Part shown: in pieces, positions 28,056 through 36,789 of the stretch | How the letters are laid out: each line of letters opens with the position of its first letter | How positions within the stretch are numbered: position 1 is the first letter of the stretch | Made by a program: the position numbers and the translations under genes | Notes under the pieces: model-generated | What the model was told of the DNA's origin: nothing | What the model saw: the letters and a program-made list of their open reading frames with translations, nothing else | The model's database searches: none | Assembly: GCA_020742515.1 (NCBI GenBank) | Contig: DYWT01000259.1 | Span: 1-53,634, forward strand | Direction of reading: 5' to 3' | Length of the DNA: 53,634 bases | DNA from: Sporosarcina psychrophila | Lineage (GTDB): Bacteria > Bacillota > Bacilli > Bacillales_A > Planococcaceae

Positions 28056-28832
28056 TTACTTCATCTGGTCTGTTACTGTATCGACAAGTAACAAAGGATC
28101 TACCGTATATACTTCGTAAACGACCTCCTCTTCCTGCCATATAAAGCTATTCGCAGCTGCACCCTCACTATTCATATCAAACATTCCAGCCCCGATTTTT
28201 TGTGGTGCCGGTAATAATTGGTTTTCCAGCTTTGCGACAATCTCTTTTGCTAAATCGATCATTTTTGCACTTCCTACTTCGCTATTCAGGTTGCGCATCG
28301 AAAATGACCAACGTCCCTCATGCCATGTAAGGAAGATACTCCCTGCACCGGCATCCTGGTATCCCGTAATGTCATTTCCTAAATCCACTTTTTGAGCGGC
28401 TTCATTGATGGGCTGGTAATTAATTTTCGCTTTAGCACTAGTCGCTGAGTCATACCTTGTCCCATTCACAATCATATAAGGATGTGCATCATGCAAGGTA
28501 GAATCATTCACAGGAATCGGTACATTTGTGACATAAAAATTTACTTCGTAATTATTTTTGCTCGATGCAGTAGTCGCCGTCAGATAACCTTCCCCTACTA
28601 AAACATCCTCTGGCAACATCAAATTCACATCAGTTTTTATAGCAGATGTTACCTGCGCTAAGATTTCTTCATGTGTTTGCTCAGGATTAGTTTCGGGGCT
28701 TTCTATTTGTTTTTCGGGTGTATCCTTTTCGGGAATATCTGGTGTCTCTACAACTTGATCCGCGCTTGATGAACATCCACCCAGTATGAATAACGCGCTA
28801 ATTACTATTACACTAACTCTTTTCCATTTCAT
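28056..28832 (-). CDS. Putative lipoprotein
   Basis: A 258-residue lipoprotein: basic N-terminus, hydrophobic core and lipobox LGGC with Cys20. A Pro/Glu/Thr-rich linker (about 24-55) follows. The globular part contains YLTATTASSKNNYEVNFYVTNVPIPVN and FLTWHEGRWSFSMRNLNSE, which suggests a beta-rich extracellular domain. Start at the ATG with AAGGAG upstream; the longer in-frame form to 28859 would place nine residues before the signal peptide and precede the site. No family recognised. Outer face of the membrane. Confidence 0.75.
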   Translation of the reverse strand: MKWKRVSVIVISALFILGGCSSSADQVVETPDIPEKDTPEKQIESPETNPEQTHEEILAQVTSAIKTDVNLMLPEDVLVGEGYLTATTASSKNNYEVNFYVTNVPIPVNDSTLHDAHPYMIVNGTRYDSATSAKAKINYQPINEAAQKVDLGNDITGYQDAGAGSIFLTWHEGRWSFSMRNLNSEVGSAKMIDLAKEIVAKLENQLLPAPQKIGAGMFDMNSEGAAANSFIWQEEEVVYEVYTVDPLLLVDTVTDQMK

Positions 28833-29307
28833 ATAGTTCTCTCCTTGTATAAACCACAAAAATACTCGATTTTATTCCTATTCCCCTTTTTCTTGCTCGT
28901 TAATCCTTTTTATAAGTACAATGCGAGAAATATACAGGTTTAACTGTCCATTAGTGGGAATCTGGAGTGCAAATTCGAACATAGTTTATTCATCGAAAAA
29001 ACCCCACACCTGTTGATTAATCAATACTGACCAGTGAATAACATAATCGCCTACTGGGCAATACATGTATAGTTGACTTTGAATTGCTTCGGATAGAATG
29101 ACTTATATACGATTACCGAGATGTCTGGATATGTAGGGATGTGACAGGAAACTATTCGCAACAGGATTACCGAAAAAAGTGTGGCTCTCGGTAAATTTGT
29201 CATGATTATTTCGTCGAAAGCGAACTGGAAATGATCCAGTGAAAATGAATTTTCTCAAGCCCTACTCAACAGTAATTTATGCAAATAAATGGTTAATCAA
29301 TAGACGT
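28833..29307. other. Gene-free interval
   Basis: AT-rich sequence upstream of the lipoprotein gene. No reading frame with a ribosome binding site, no structured RNA and no copy of the dispersed elements was recognised. It should contain the lipoprotein promoter. Confidence 0.5.
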
Positions 29308-29341
29308 GAAAAAACTCATCATTCATTGGAAGAATAATGAG
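29308..29341 (-). terminator. Terminator after yhcN-like gene
   Basis: Stem CTCATTATTC / GAATGATGAG then TTTTTT on the minus strand, 30 bases beyond the stop. Confidence 0.85.
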
Positions 29342-29374
29342 CCTTTTGTTAAATAGACAATAGAAAGGGATAGC

Positions 29375-29908
29375 TTAATGTGCGTCGGGAAATACTCTCT
29401 TCATTGCATCGGAAAATTCTTCAAAGAATCCTTCCACCGGTTCGTCCGCTTTAATTTTATTTCCATAATCATTTATTTGTTTCACAAAGTCAGGATTCAT
29501 CGATACATAAACATTCTTAAAGTCTGTATTTGCCGTCCTAGCTTGATCCGCAATCTTGTTCTCGATTTCTTCTGAGTCATCCTTGCCTTCTTTTAGCACG
29601 ACTGCTACATATGCGTTTTCATCAGTTACGATAACATTTGCACTTTCCACTTCTTCCATTTCCACTATTTTATCAGCAACATCATCAGCAACCGTCAGCT
29701 CGTGATTCCCTTCGTTATTAGCATTGGTATCCGTTGCAGAATTGTTTGAGGCATCGTTTGTTGAATCGTCGGTGGCACCATCATTTACATTCGTTTCCGT
29801 GTCTGTATTTGTAGCATCGTTCTTTGCTTCATTATCTTTCTTCGCTCCACATCCCATCAAAGATAAAATGATGAGAAAGGCGGCGAACACCCGTAACATT
29901 TTAGTCAT
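29375..29908 (-). CDS. YhcN/YlaJ-family sporulation lipoprotein
   Basis: A 177-residue lipoprotein with lipobox LMGC (Cys20), an Asn/Asp/Thr-rich low-complexity linker (about 28-68) and a C-terminal YhcN/YlaJ domain (about 69-177): LTVADDVADKIVEMEEVESANVIVTDENAYVAVVL and then AKTANTDF-type VYVSMNPDF. YhcN-family lipoproteins are found in the spore inner membrane and cortex region of Bacillus. GAAGGAGG precedes the ATG. Family assignment rests on the C-terminal pattern; role inferred. Confidence 0.82.
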   Translation of the reverse strand: MTKMLRVFAAFLIILSLMGCGAKKDNEAKNDATNTDTETNVNDGATDDSTNDASNNSATDTNANNEGNHELTVADDVADKIVEMEEVESANVIVTDENAYVAVVLKEGKDDSEEIENKIADQARTANTDFKNVYVSMNPDFVKQINDYGNKIKADEPVEGFFEEFSDAMKRVFPDAH

Positions 29909-30039
29909 TGAAAATCCTCCTTCAATTTGTCAGTACCGATAGCATGGCCTGTTTTATTTTTTTTATGTATTGAATTATTTTTTATTGTATACACATTCAA
30001 CGTTCGTATCAAACCACAAGAAATAGTAGTCTTAACGCA

Positions 30040-30080
30040 AAAACTCCCAAGCAAATTAGTCCGCTTGAGAATTTTTATGC
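30040..30080 (-). terminator. Terminator-like hairpin after the FAD oxidoreductase
   Basis: CTCAAGC / GCTTGGG stem followed by AGTTTTTG on the minus strand, about 50 bases after the stop. Confidence 0.6.
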
Positions 30081-30128
30081 TAGCATTTGTCGGTTGTCAG
30101 AATAGTTTCTGATTTGTCGTGGTGACTG

Positions 30129-31250
30129 TCACCCCATACGAATTGCACTTGCAACTTTATAGTGGTCGAGGTCTATCTCAACCGGCTTGTTCAGTGCTAG
30201 TTGAGATAGTTGTTTTCCTAGGAAGGGACCAACAGTTAATCCCGAAGCACCTAGTCCGTTTGCTAGTAAAAGGCCTTTGATGCCGGGTACCTCTCCAATA
30301 ATCGGAAGGAAACCAGGCGTGAATGGCCTGTATCCAACACGTGCTTCTGTAAACGTGCCATCAGCTAATCCCGGTGCGACTGCTAGTGCTTTGTCCAACA
30401 CTTCGTGCAAGCCTCCTGCCGTTAAACGCAAATCGAATTGCTTATCATCTTCATGCGTTGCTCCGATGACTACTTTGCCGTCGTCGAATGCAAGAATGTA
30501 TTGATCAGTTGGGGGCATGACTACCGGCCATTCAGCAGTTTGAACATTTTCAAGCTGCAGATGGATGATTTGTGCTTTTTGGGAGCTTATTTGTAAGTGA
30601 ATTCCCAACGGCTCTACTAATTCAGCTGCCCACGCACCTGCCGTGATAATAACCTTATCTGCGAAAATTTGCCTATCCTCTACTTGAACACCTGTAACCA
30701 TGTCATCAGTAGAAATAAGTGTCGCAGACCCGGAAATAAATACGGCGCCATGTTTTTTAGCTGCGCCGACTAAAGCTTCACGTAAGGCACGTCCATTCAC
30801 ACGAGCAGCTCCGCTAATTTGAATAGAATCATATTCCTGTGAAAGCGGCGGAAATAACTCCGACGTTTCACATATATTCAACTGGCGGATATCACCGATT
30901 TCAGGGGCATCATCTCGTCTTTTCAGTGCTCGCTGCTCCATTTTTTCGAGTTTAGCAGCATCTGTATGCAAACTGATGGCGCCAACCCGCCGATACCCAG
31001 TTTCAGTTTCTCCATCTTCCTCAAGTTGCTGAATGAGTGATGTATAATAGGCCGCCCCGCCTTTTGCAAGAGCGTACCATGCTTTATTTCTGCGTTGAGA
31101 GAGCCATGGACAGATAATACCCGCAGCGGCATCTGTCGCTTGTCCCGCGTCATGCCGGTCTACAACTGTCACTTCAGCGCCCGATTTTGCTAGATGATAA
31201 GCTGTCGATGCTCCCAAAACGCCCGCACCGATGATGATAAATTTCTTCAT
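30129..31250 (-). CDS. FAD-dependent oxidoreductase (DadA/ThiO type)
   Basis: A 373-residue flavoprotein. The N-terminal dinucleotide-binding motif is IIIGAGVLGASTAYHLAKSGAEVTVVD, a second FAD segment is VIITAGAWAAEL (about 215-226), and the C-terminal GLGASGLTVGPFLGKQLSQL is a DAO-family hallmark. Two ATGs compete. I chose the second (31250) because AAAGGTG lies six bases before it; the first (31268) adds six residues. The family oxidises D-amino acids, glycine or sarcosine. The true substrate cannot be told. Separate from the upstream ABC operon by a terminator. Confidence 0.85.
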   Translation of the reverse strand: MKKFIIIGAGVLGASTAYHLAKSGAEVTVVDRHDAGQATDAAAGIICPWLSQRRNKAWYALAKGGAAYYTSLIQQLEEDGETETGYRRVGAISLHTDAAKLEKMEQRALKRRDDAPEIGDIRQLNICETSELFPPLSQEYDSIQISGAARVNGRALREALVGAAKKHGAVFISGSATLISTDDMVTGVQVEDRQIFADKVIITAGAWAAELVEPLGIHLQISSQKAQIIHLQLENVQTAEWPVVMPPTDQYILAFDDGKVVIGATHEDDKQFDLRLTAGGLHEVLDKALAVAPGLADGTFTEARVGYRPFTPGFLPIIGEVPGIKGLLLANGLGASGLTVGPFLGKQLSQLALNKPVEIDLDHYKVASAIRMG

Positions 31251-31351
31251 TATATACACCTTTTTCATATTGAGTTTCCCCTAATCATACCAGTTCTTGC
31301 ACTAAAGCTTGAAAAATTAGCTAGGTTTCGGGGAATTTACCCGTTACTTTC

Positions 31352-31383
31352 AAAAAAACACTACAACTTGGTTGTAGTGTTTT
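31352..31383. terminator. Terminator of ABC transporter copy 1
   Basis: Stem AAACACTACAAC / GTTGTAGTGTTT; the minus strand then has a T-run. It ends the SBP1-permease1-ATPase1 operon. Confidence 0.9.
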
Positions 31384-31397
31384 CATCCCTATACATT

Positions 31398-32195
31398 TTA
31401 AACAGATAACAGCGCCGCGTCACTCGTTAATTTTTCCCCGCGTATACGCTGGAATTCTGCCATTAGCTTTTCGATTGTCAATTGTTTCTTTTCCTCAGCT
31501 TCAACTTCCAAGATGATTTGTCCTTTATCCATCATAATAAGCCTATTTCCTAAATCCATCGCTTGTTGCATATTATGCGTGACCATCAACGTTGTCAATT
31601 GATCTTTTTCGACAAGCTGTTTCGTCAAATTTGTGATTAACTCCGCTCTTGACGGATCTAGCGCGGCCGTATGTTCATCAAGAAGCAAAATAGAGGGCTG
31701 TGTAAAGGTAGCCATGAGGAGAGATAGTGCTTGGCGCTCTCCACCCGAAAGCATACCTACTTTTGCATTCAGCCGATCTTCCAGATTTAAATGCAGTGTT
31801 TCGAGTGCTTCACGGAATAATTCACGGCGTTTCTTGTGAACTCCTTTTCGTAGTCTTCGTTGTTTGTTCCGCGAATATGCCATTGCCAGGTTTTCTTCGA
31901 TTGTCATAGAAGGGGCAGTTCCGGCCATCGGATCTTGAAACACCCTGCCAATCATGACAGAACGTTTATATTCAGGAAGCCTTACGACATTTTCACCGTC
32001 GATTTCAATGTCACCAAAATCTGGCGTAAGTGCTCCTGAAATCATATTCATCATTGTTGATTTCCCTGCACCATTACTGCCGATAACGGTAACAAAATCA
32101 CCTTTTTTCAAATGCAAATTGATTTGATCAAGCGCAATTTTTTCATCGGGAGTTGCTTCATTAAAGATCTTATTAATCTGTTGGAGTTTCAGCAA
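31398..32195 (-). CDS. ABC transporter ATPase, copy 1 (TrpZ/COG1101 type)
   Basis: A 265-residue ABC ATPase: Walker A GSNGAGKST, Q-loop VFQDPMAGTAP, signature LSGGERQ, Walker B ILLLDEHTAALDPSR (His in place of the usual Pro, normal for this subfamily), H-loop THN. The start is taken as the TTG at 32195 by comparison with the paralogue at 47013, which also begins TTG-Leu-Lys-Leu. The ATG two codons earlier abuts GGGAGGG. Overlaps the end of the permease gene. Nearly identical at protein level to the ATPase at 46216-47013. Confidence 0.9.
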   Translation of the reverse strand: MLKLQQINKIFNEATPDEKIALDQINLHLKKGDFVTVIGSNGAGKSTMMNMISGALTPDFGDIEIDGENVVRLPEYKRSVMIGRVFQDPMAGTAPSMTIEENLAMAYSRNKQRRLRKGVHKKRRELFREALETLHLNLEDRLNAKVGMLSGGERQALSLLMATFTQPSILLLDEHTAALDPSRAELITNLTKQLVEKDQLTTLMVTHNMQQAMDLGNRLIMMDKGQIILEVEAEEKKQLTIEKLMAEFQRIRGEKLTSDAALLSV

Positions 32196-33222
32196 CTGCA
32201 TTCCCTCCCTTTTCCAGCTTATGATCAGAGAATGTTAATCGTTCAGTATGACGCTTTGCTTTTCTTTTAAGTTCTCGTCTTTTATCAATGTATTGCGGTA
32301 AAATAAGTGCTGCAATAACGATAACAGCAGTGATTAACTTCATATCTCCTGTATCGAGAAAATCTACTCGGAGTGCTAGACCTAGCACGATTCTATAAAT
32401 AATAGCGCCCGCAATAACTGCAAGCGTTGTTCGCATAATTGTTTTTGTACCAAAGATTGCCTCGCCGATAATAACGGAAGCCAATCCAATAATAATCATG
32501 CCGATCCCCATGCCGATATCGGAAAACTTTGAATACTGGGCAATTAATGCGCCTGAGAAAGCGACTAACGCATTAGAAAGGCCTAACCCTAGGATCACAA
32601 GTGTATCTGTGTTCGCAGAAAAGCTGCGGATCATTTTCTTATTGTCGCCAGTTGCTCGTATTGCAAGCCCGATTTCTGTTTGTAAAAACCAATCTACAAC
32701 GACTTTAATGAGTAATGTAGCTATAATCATTAAAAATAACGTTCCCCATGTAGAAGGCAAGTACTTAACACCTAGCATGCTGAAGAATTGATTGATCGTC
32801 TCATCAATACCAAGCGTACTCCAAAACGCATAGAATTTACTAAACAACGTCTCCGCGTTTAACAATGGAATATTTGGGCGTCCTACAGAACTTTCAGACG
32901 TCATGCCCATAATTCTTAAATTGATAGAGTACAATGCAATCATCATCAAGATACCGGCAAGTAAGGGATTAATCTTTCCTTTCGTATGTAAAAGACCCGT
33001 AATACAACCCGCAATAAATCCAATGATAATGGCTACTGCAGTTGCGAATAGCGGATGATAGCCAAAGACAATCATTGTGGCTGCAACAGCTGCCCCCGTT
33101 ACAAAACTTCCATCAACCGTTAGATCAGGAAAATCCAGCACACGGAATGTGATATACACGCCGAGTGCCATAATTGCATAGATGATCCCTTGCTCTACAG
33201 AGCCAAAAATAGCACTAAACAT
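32173..33222 (-). CDS. ABC transporter permease, copy 1 (TrpY/COG4120 type)
   Basis: A 349-residue permease with eight or nine TM helices of the BPD_transp_2 fold, starting MFSAIFGSVEQGIIYAIMAL, with DFPDLTVDGSF and the EAA-like AIRATGDNKKMIRSFSANTDTL loop. A basic Lys/Arg-rich tail (DKRRELKRKAKRHTERL) lies in the cytoplasm. GGAGATGA precedes the ATG. The family (uncharacterised COG2984/4120/1101 systems) includes the tryptophan importer TrpXYZ of streptococci. Likely aromatic-related substrate from the adjacent catabolic cluster (inference). Confidence 0.9.
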   Translation of the reverse strand: MFSAIFGSVEQGIIYAIMALGVYITFRVLDFPDLTVDGSFVTGAAVAATMIVFGYHPLFATAVAIIIGFIAGCITGLLHTKGKINPLLAGILMMIALYSINLRIMGMTSESSVGRPNIPLLNAETLFSKFYAFWSTLGIDETINQFFSMLGVKYLPSTWGTLFLMIIATLLIKVVVDWFLQTEIGLAIRATGDNKKMIRSFSANTDTLVILGLGLSNALVAFSGALIAQYSKFSDIGMGIGMIIIGLASVIIGEAIFGTKTIMRTTLAVIAGAIIYRIVLGLALRVDFLDTGDMKLITAVIVIAALILPQYIDKRRELKRKAKRHTERLTFSDHKLEKGGNAVAETPTD

Positions 33223-33240
33223 ACAGAATCATCTCCTAAT

Positions 33241-34257
33241 TTATTCGCTGAATTCAGCTTTCCATTCGTCCTTAATATCAAGACCGATAGTAGCTGCTGT
33301 ATCTTTGTTCATGATCAGTTTTAAGTTTTGTGGAATCTGAACCGGTGAATCTGCAGGTGTGCTTTCACCTTTCAAAATCTTAACAGCCATTTCACCTGCT
33401 TCATAGCCAATGTCGTAATATTCAAAGCCATATGCTGCCAAGCCACCACGTTTAACTGAGTCGAATTCACCGACCATCAGAGGGAGCTGATTATCATTCG
33501 CAACAGATATAACAGATTCAAGTGCGGATACAACTGTATTATCCGTAATGATATAGAACGCATCCACTCTGCCAATCAAAGATTCTGTCGCCTGTTTCAC
33601 ATCGGCAGAGGTCGCTACAGGCGCCTCCACTACTTTCATATCCATATCTTTTAACAGTTCCTTAACCCCGTCTACTTGTGAACGGGAGTTCTGCTCACCA
33701 GCATTGAATACCATTCCCACATTTTTCGCGCCAACTTCTTCTTGTAGGAACTTCATTGTATTAGGAATCGCATCAGGATGATTGTCAATTGTGCCCGTCA
33801 CATTTCCACCCGGACTTTCATTGGAAGCTACAAGTTCAGCACTTACAGCATCTGTAACGGATGTAAAGACAATCGGAATTTCTTGCGTTGCACTTGCGAC
33901 AGCTTGTGCACTAGGTGTCGAGTTAGCAAAAATCAAGTCAACCCCTGTACTGACAAGGTTATTTGCAATCGTTGTGTTAGCACTGTTATCATTCTGTGCA
34001 TTTTGAATATCATATTCTACCTCGAGTCCCGCATCTTCAATTGCCTTTTTAAAACCATCAAAGGCAGCGTTCAAAGAGGGATGCTCCACAATTTGAGTCA
34101 CGCCAATTTTATATTTTTTTGTTTCTTCATTAGTTCCTGGCTCTTTGTTGTCTGTTGATGTCTTAGAAGTGTTACCTGATTCTCCACTACCACATGCTGC
34201 AAGGACGAATACCACACTAAAGAGTGCCAATGCATACTTTATCCAACTTGTCTTCAT
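33241..34257 (-). CDS. ABC substrate-binding lipoprotein SBP1 (COG2984)
   Basis: A 338-residue lipoprotein of the ABC_sub_bind family. The lipobox LAAC has Cys22 and is followed by a Ser/Thr/Glu-rich linker. The two Rossmann lobes begin KYKIGVTQIVEHPSLNAAFDGFKKAIEDAGL, with ANSTPSAQAVASATQEIPIVFTSVTDAV and GGLAAYGFEYYDIGYEAGEMAVKIL. AAGGGGGA precedes the ATG. First gene of ABC operon 1, with a sigma-A promoter and cre-like box upstream. Paralogues at 36895 and 48058. Confidence 0.92.
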   Translation of the reverse strand: MKTSWIKYALALFSVVFVLAACGSGESGNTSKTSTDNKEPGTNEETKKYKIGVTQIVEHPSLNAAFDGFKKAIEDAGLEVEYDIQNAQNDNSANTTIANNLVSTGVDLIFANSTPSAQAVASATQEIPIVFTSVTDAVSAELVASNESPGGNVTGTIDNHPDAIPNTMKFLQEEVGAKNVGMVFNAGEQNSRSQVDGVKELLKDMDMKVVEAPVATSADVKQATESLIGRVDAFYIITDNTVVSALESVISVANDNQLPLMVGEFDSVKRGGLAAYGFEYYDIGYEAGEMAVKILKGESTPADSPVQIPQNLKLIMNKDTAATIGLDIKDEWKAEFSE

Positions 34258-34324
34258 TTGTTTTCCCCCTTTTTTTCATTACCGCTTTCTCTTATGACAC
34301 ATATCTGCACGATAATTATTCGTA

Positions 34325-34353
34325 ACAATACACTGTTTGTAAATGTTAGTCAA
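34325..34353 (-). promoter_or_regulatory. Sigma-A promoter of ABC operon 1
   Basis: On the minus strand TTGACT, 17-base spacer, TATTGT. The -35 and spacer pattern (TTAC at the centre, CAGTG before the -10) recur in front of SBP3. Confidence 0.7.
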
Positions 34354-34376
34354 TAGAATTTATAATATTCGGGTAT

Positions 34377-34390
34377 TTAAAGCGCTTACA
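34377..34390 (-). promoter_or_regulatory. cre-like box upstream of SBP1
   Basis: TGTAAGCGCTTTAA on the minus strand resembles the CcpA catabolite-responsive element (TGWAANCGNTNWCA) except at the second-last base. It lies 23 bases upstream of the -35. The SBP3 promoter has TGTAAGCGCCTTAA at the identical distance. Confidence 0.55.
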
Positions 34391-34480
34391 ATTAAGAAAT
34401 AATAGATTTTTACACAAAACCAATAATAATTCATTAAACCGTATAATTATTCCAGCAATAGTTTGATAATATTTTAAACA

Positions 34481-34530
34481 ATAAAAGGACGATCAATCCC
34501 CAATATTCGGAGTTTGATCGTCCTTTTATT
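34481..34530 (-). terminator. Terminator after the Spo0E-like gene
   Basis: Sixteen-bp stem ATAAAAGGACGATCAA and its complement, followed by T-rich sequence. The minus strand is the relevant direction. The rest of 34258-34580 is the SBP1 promoter region. Confidence 0.85.
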
Positions 34531-34580
34531 TAAACTGATGAGCTAAATTTGTAGTAATGACTAGACAAATTACCTCTGCA

Positions 34581-34745
34581 TTACGATACTTTTTCTTGAT
34601 ATCTATTGATCAACACATCCAATTCTTGACTACATTCGACAACAAGGGGATGTGTATACCCGAAAATTTTCGCTCGTTTATACATAACTTTTCTCTTAAT
34701 CCCAATTTGCACCAACAGCGCTTTTTCGTTAAATAGCCTTTTCAC
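34581..34745 (-). CDS. Spo0E-like aspartyl-phosphate phosphatase
   Basis: A 54-residue protein, the usual size of Spo0E/YnzD-like phosphatases that dephosphorylate Spo0A-P and delay sporulation. The diagnostic SQELD motif is in HPLVVECSQELDVLINRY near the C-terminus, with an N-terminal helix that precedes it in the family hairpin. Start is the GTG at 34745 with GGAGGAAG just upstream; the longer frame to 34778 contains that site inside it. Single gene with its own terminator. Confidence 0.88.
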   Translation of the reverse strand: MKRLFNEKALLVQIGIKRKVMYKRAKIFGYTHPLVVECSQELDVLINRYQEKVS

Positions 34746-35105
34746 AAATCTTCCTCCATATGATATATTCGGCTTCAAATTATGAGGTCTTTATCTAGTA
34801 GGTTCAGAAGCAACTAGTACATCGTACAACATATAGACTGAAAAGAATGTCGGATTTTGGAAAAGTTGTGTTAATTCACAAATTTGTCACAAGTTGCAGG
34901 AATATAATGCAAAAGGCTTGATTCTCATGGCTTTTCGCTTCTTTTATTCTAGACGAAAATAGGTTTTGATGCCTTCGAATGCTTAAATATCCCCCCCTAA
35001 ATCCCTTATGAATAAAAATAACAACGCAAATAATCCTAAAGTAATTTGTGGAAAAGTAAACTGTAAATGATGGCTAAGAATCAATTGCTTTACTTTGGCG
35101 AAAAG
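34746..35105. other. Gene-free interval
   Basis: AT-rich spacer. It contains a C-run (about 34991-34997) and short frames without ribosome binding sites. Nothing further could be assigned. Confidence 0.4.
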
Positions 35106-35333
35106 TTAGCTTTGCTGGCGACTGTTACAACTAATAGTAATTTCAATGCCAAATAATTTTATACCGGTAATTACACCGGGAGAGGCAGATCGCTTCAAAT
35201 CAATTGATTTCAATAGGAGTTTTAAATATTCATCATTAAGAATAGCTTGCGTAATTGAAAAAAGCATAAAGTTTGTCGTGTACACGCTACTTTTATCAGG
35301 ATGATGAAAAACGTAATTCTTCATAGTTCGCAT
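35106..35333 (-). CDS. Hypothetical short protein
   Basis: A 75-residue reading frame, basic with a central hydrophobic stretch (NFMLFSITQAILNDEYLKLLLKSIDL). No convincing ribosome binding site precedes the first ATG (AAGAGAAAA only), and no family is recognised. It may be spurious. It is listed because no other gene covers this interval. Confidence 0.3.
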   Translation of the reverse strand: MRTMKNYVFHHPDKSSVYTTNFMLFSITQAILNDEYLKLLLKSIDLKRSASPGVITGIKLFGIEITISCNSRQQS

Positions 35334-35381
35334 TTTTCTCTTATTTCAGCTTCTTTAGTTCACAATTCTTTGACCAATAAA

Positions 35382-35410
35382 GAATTGAAACCATTTTTTA
35401 AGCCATATTA
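35382..35410 (+). promoter_or_regulatory. Candidate forespore (sigma-G/F) promoter
   Basis: GAATT, 17-base spacer, CATATTA, close to the sigma-G consensus (GHATR, 17-18 bases, CATWHTA), about 35 bases before the start of a small hydrophilic protein. Confidence 0.5.
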
Positions 35411-35445
35411 ATAAAGAACAGAATTGTTAGATGGGAGGGTTTATT

Positions 35446-35646
35446 TTGGGAAAAGATAATCAGACGAATACTAGGAACGAATCAGCCTCTGTGCCTTCGA
35501 CATCGAAACAGCAGAAATTAAAATCGAGTACTATGAAAGAAGAGATTTCTCTTGAGTTAGCTGAACTCGGCAACTTGAATCCGAAACATGAGCCGATGAC
35601 GCAAAATGACAGACAAAAAAGTGAAAAAGAACGGACGTACAAGTGA
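35446..35646 (+). CDS. Small hydrophilic protein, possibly spore-associated
   Basis: A 66-residue highly hydrophilic protein rich in Ser, Lys, Glu, Asn and Gln, with no hydrophobic segment. The end (PMTQNDRQKSEKERTYK) is reminiscent in style of minor small acid-soluble spore proteins, but no family match is claimed. Start is a TTG at 35446 with GGAGGG six bases upstream; the ATG at 35431 precedes that site. A forespore-type promoter lies in front and a terminator behind, which supports a real, sporulation-linked gene. Confidence 0.6.
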   Translation: MGKDNQTNTRNESASVPSTSKQQKLKSSTMKEEISLELAELGNLNPKHEPMTQNDRQKSEKERTYK

Positions 35647-35673
35647 ATAAGGAAGATACTATTTAAAACAGCG

Positions 35674-35716
35674 TTTGAAAACCACTAGGAGCAATCGATC
35701 CTGGTGGTTTTCAACT
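35674..35716 (+). terminator. Terminator after the small spore-type gene
   Basis: Stem TTGAAAACCACTAGGA / TCCTGGTGGTTTTCAA (one mismatch) followed by a T-rich tract. The rest of 35717-35900 shows no gene. Confidence 0.85.
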
Positions 35717-35900
35717 ATTTTTTACAGTAAGAACAATATGGCGTTCATGAATCCTTTTAGCCAACTCTTCAACTCGAAATAGAGACCTTTGTAACGTTGT
35801 ATATCGGGACGGGATGCCCCATCTCTCTTTCCATTCCTATGTTATTCGCCTAGCGGGTATTGTGTTCTGAAACGAGTAAACCATTTCAGAAAATAGAACA

Positions 35901-35939
35901 AAAAACTAACCGTTCTCAAAAAAATGAGCGGTTAGTTTC
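35901..35939 (-). terminator. Terminator after the VLRF1-family gene
   Basis: AAACTAACCG..CTCA / TGAG..CGGTTAGTTT stem followed by TTTTTG on the minus strand. Confidence 0.85.
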
Positions 35940-35958
35940 GATTGCGCCTCTTTAGAAT

Positions 35959-36750
35959 TCACTTTTCAAAAACTTGGTGAATCACATCATTGGGTTTACT
36001 ATTATTTAAGTTTTTATAAATACAACTGGCGGGTTTTTCGCGTAATGTTTCAGCGAAAGCGTTTGCGAGGTCAGCTTCTCCCGATACATGGATTTCTTGC
36101 CAGCCTCGTTCTTTTTTCAATTTCCCAATAATTTCGCCCATTCCTTTATAGAAACGTTGAAGGTTTTCTCTCAAACGCGGTTCTATAGCATCGTCGCGCG
36201 TACTCCCCGTTAGTGTTTCATTTTCATCTTTTTTACCTTTTTTACCCCACCCTTCCAAATTCGGGTCAAATACATAGGTGGCTTCATCAATGACAGCTCC
36301 CATTGCTGTATCTAAAATGCGGACTTCCCCAAAGCTGGGTAAGATAATCCCCGCTTCCGGATATGCTTTGTACATATACTCCATCTCTTCAGTAACCGGG
36401 TGGTCTTCCCAGTGGAAGCTTGTCTTCACAGGGACCTGAACATAGTGAACCGACCATAGCTCCGGATCTGCCGCTGCAAAAATCACGACACCTTTGCTTA
36501 GATCATTCTTATTATCCTCGACTTCTTTTTCAACTTTTTTCCTTAATTCGTTAAATGCTTTCATTTCTTTTTCATCATTGGAAGCCGTCAAATACTCATC
36601 AATTCGCTTTAAACCACTTTTCAAATGAATTCTCCATGCCCCGTTTAATTGTTCCGGATCGCCAGGATTGGTGTTTAGATATACACTCAATACACAGCGG
36701 TCATCACAGCGATATTCTTTTAAGGTTTGAAGTTCTTTGCTTAATGACAT
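35959..36750 (-). CDS. VLRF1/eRF1-like (baeRF) family protein
   Basis: A 263-residue soluble protein. The opening CVLSVYLNTNPGDPEQLNGAWRIHLKSGLKRI, the middle KGVVIFAAADPELWSVHYVQVPV and the closing GEADLANAFAETL pattern match bacterial relatives of the Vms1/eRF1 fold (baeRF, VLRF1 family). These are thought to act on stalled ribosomes or peptidyl-tRNA. I cannot point to a canonical GGQ loop; the equivalent segment may be the Gly/Lys-rich EGWGKKGKKDENETLTGS stretch. AAGGAGGT precedes the ATG and a sigma-B promoter lies upstream. Family call moderately sure; function inferred. Confidence 0.68.
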   Translation of the reverse strand: MSLSKELQTLKEYRCDDRCVLSVYLNTNPGDPEQLNGAWRIHLKSGLKRIDEYLTASNDEKEMKAFNELRKKVEKEVEDNKNDLSKGVVIFAAADPELWSVHYVQVPVKTSFHWEDHPVTEEMEYMYKAYPEAGIILPSFGEVRILDTAMGAVIDEATYVFDPNLEGWGKKGKKDENETLTGSTRDDAIEPRLRENLQRFYKGMGEIIGKLKKERGWQEIHVSGEADLANAFAETLREKPASCIYKNLNNSKPNDVIHQVFEK

Positions 36751-36789
36751 AATTACTTTAACCTCCTTAAGTTTTGATTCATTATTAGC

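Noticed and set aside
34985-35100. A roughly 40-codon minus-strand hydrophobic frame (TLGLFALLFLFIRDLGGDI)
   Set aside because: Hydrophobic and tempting as a small membrane peptide, but there is no ATG and no ribosome binding site before the available TTG.
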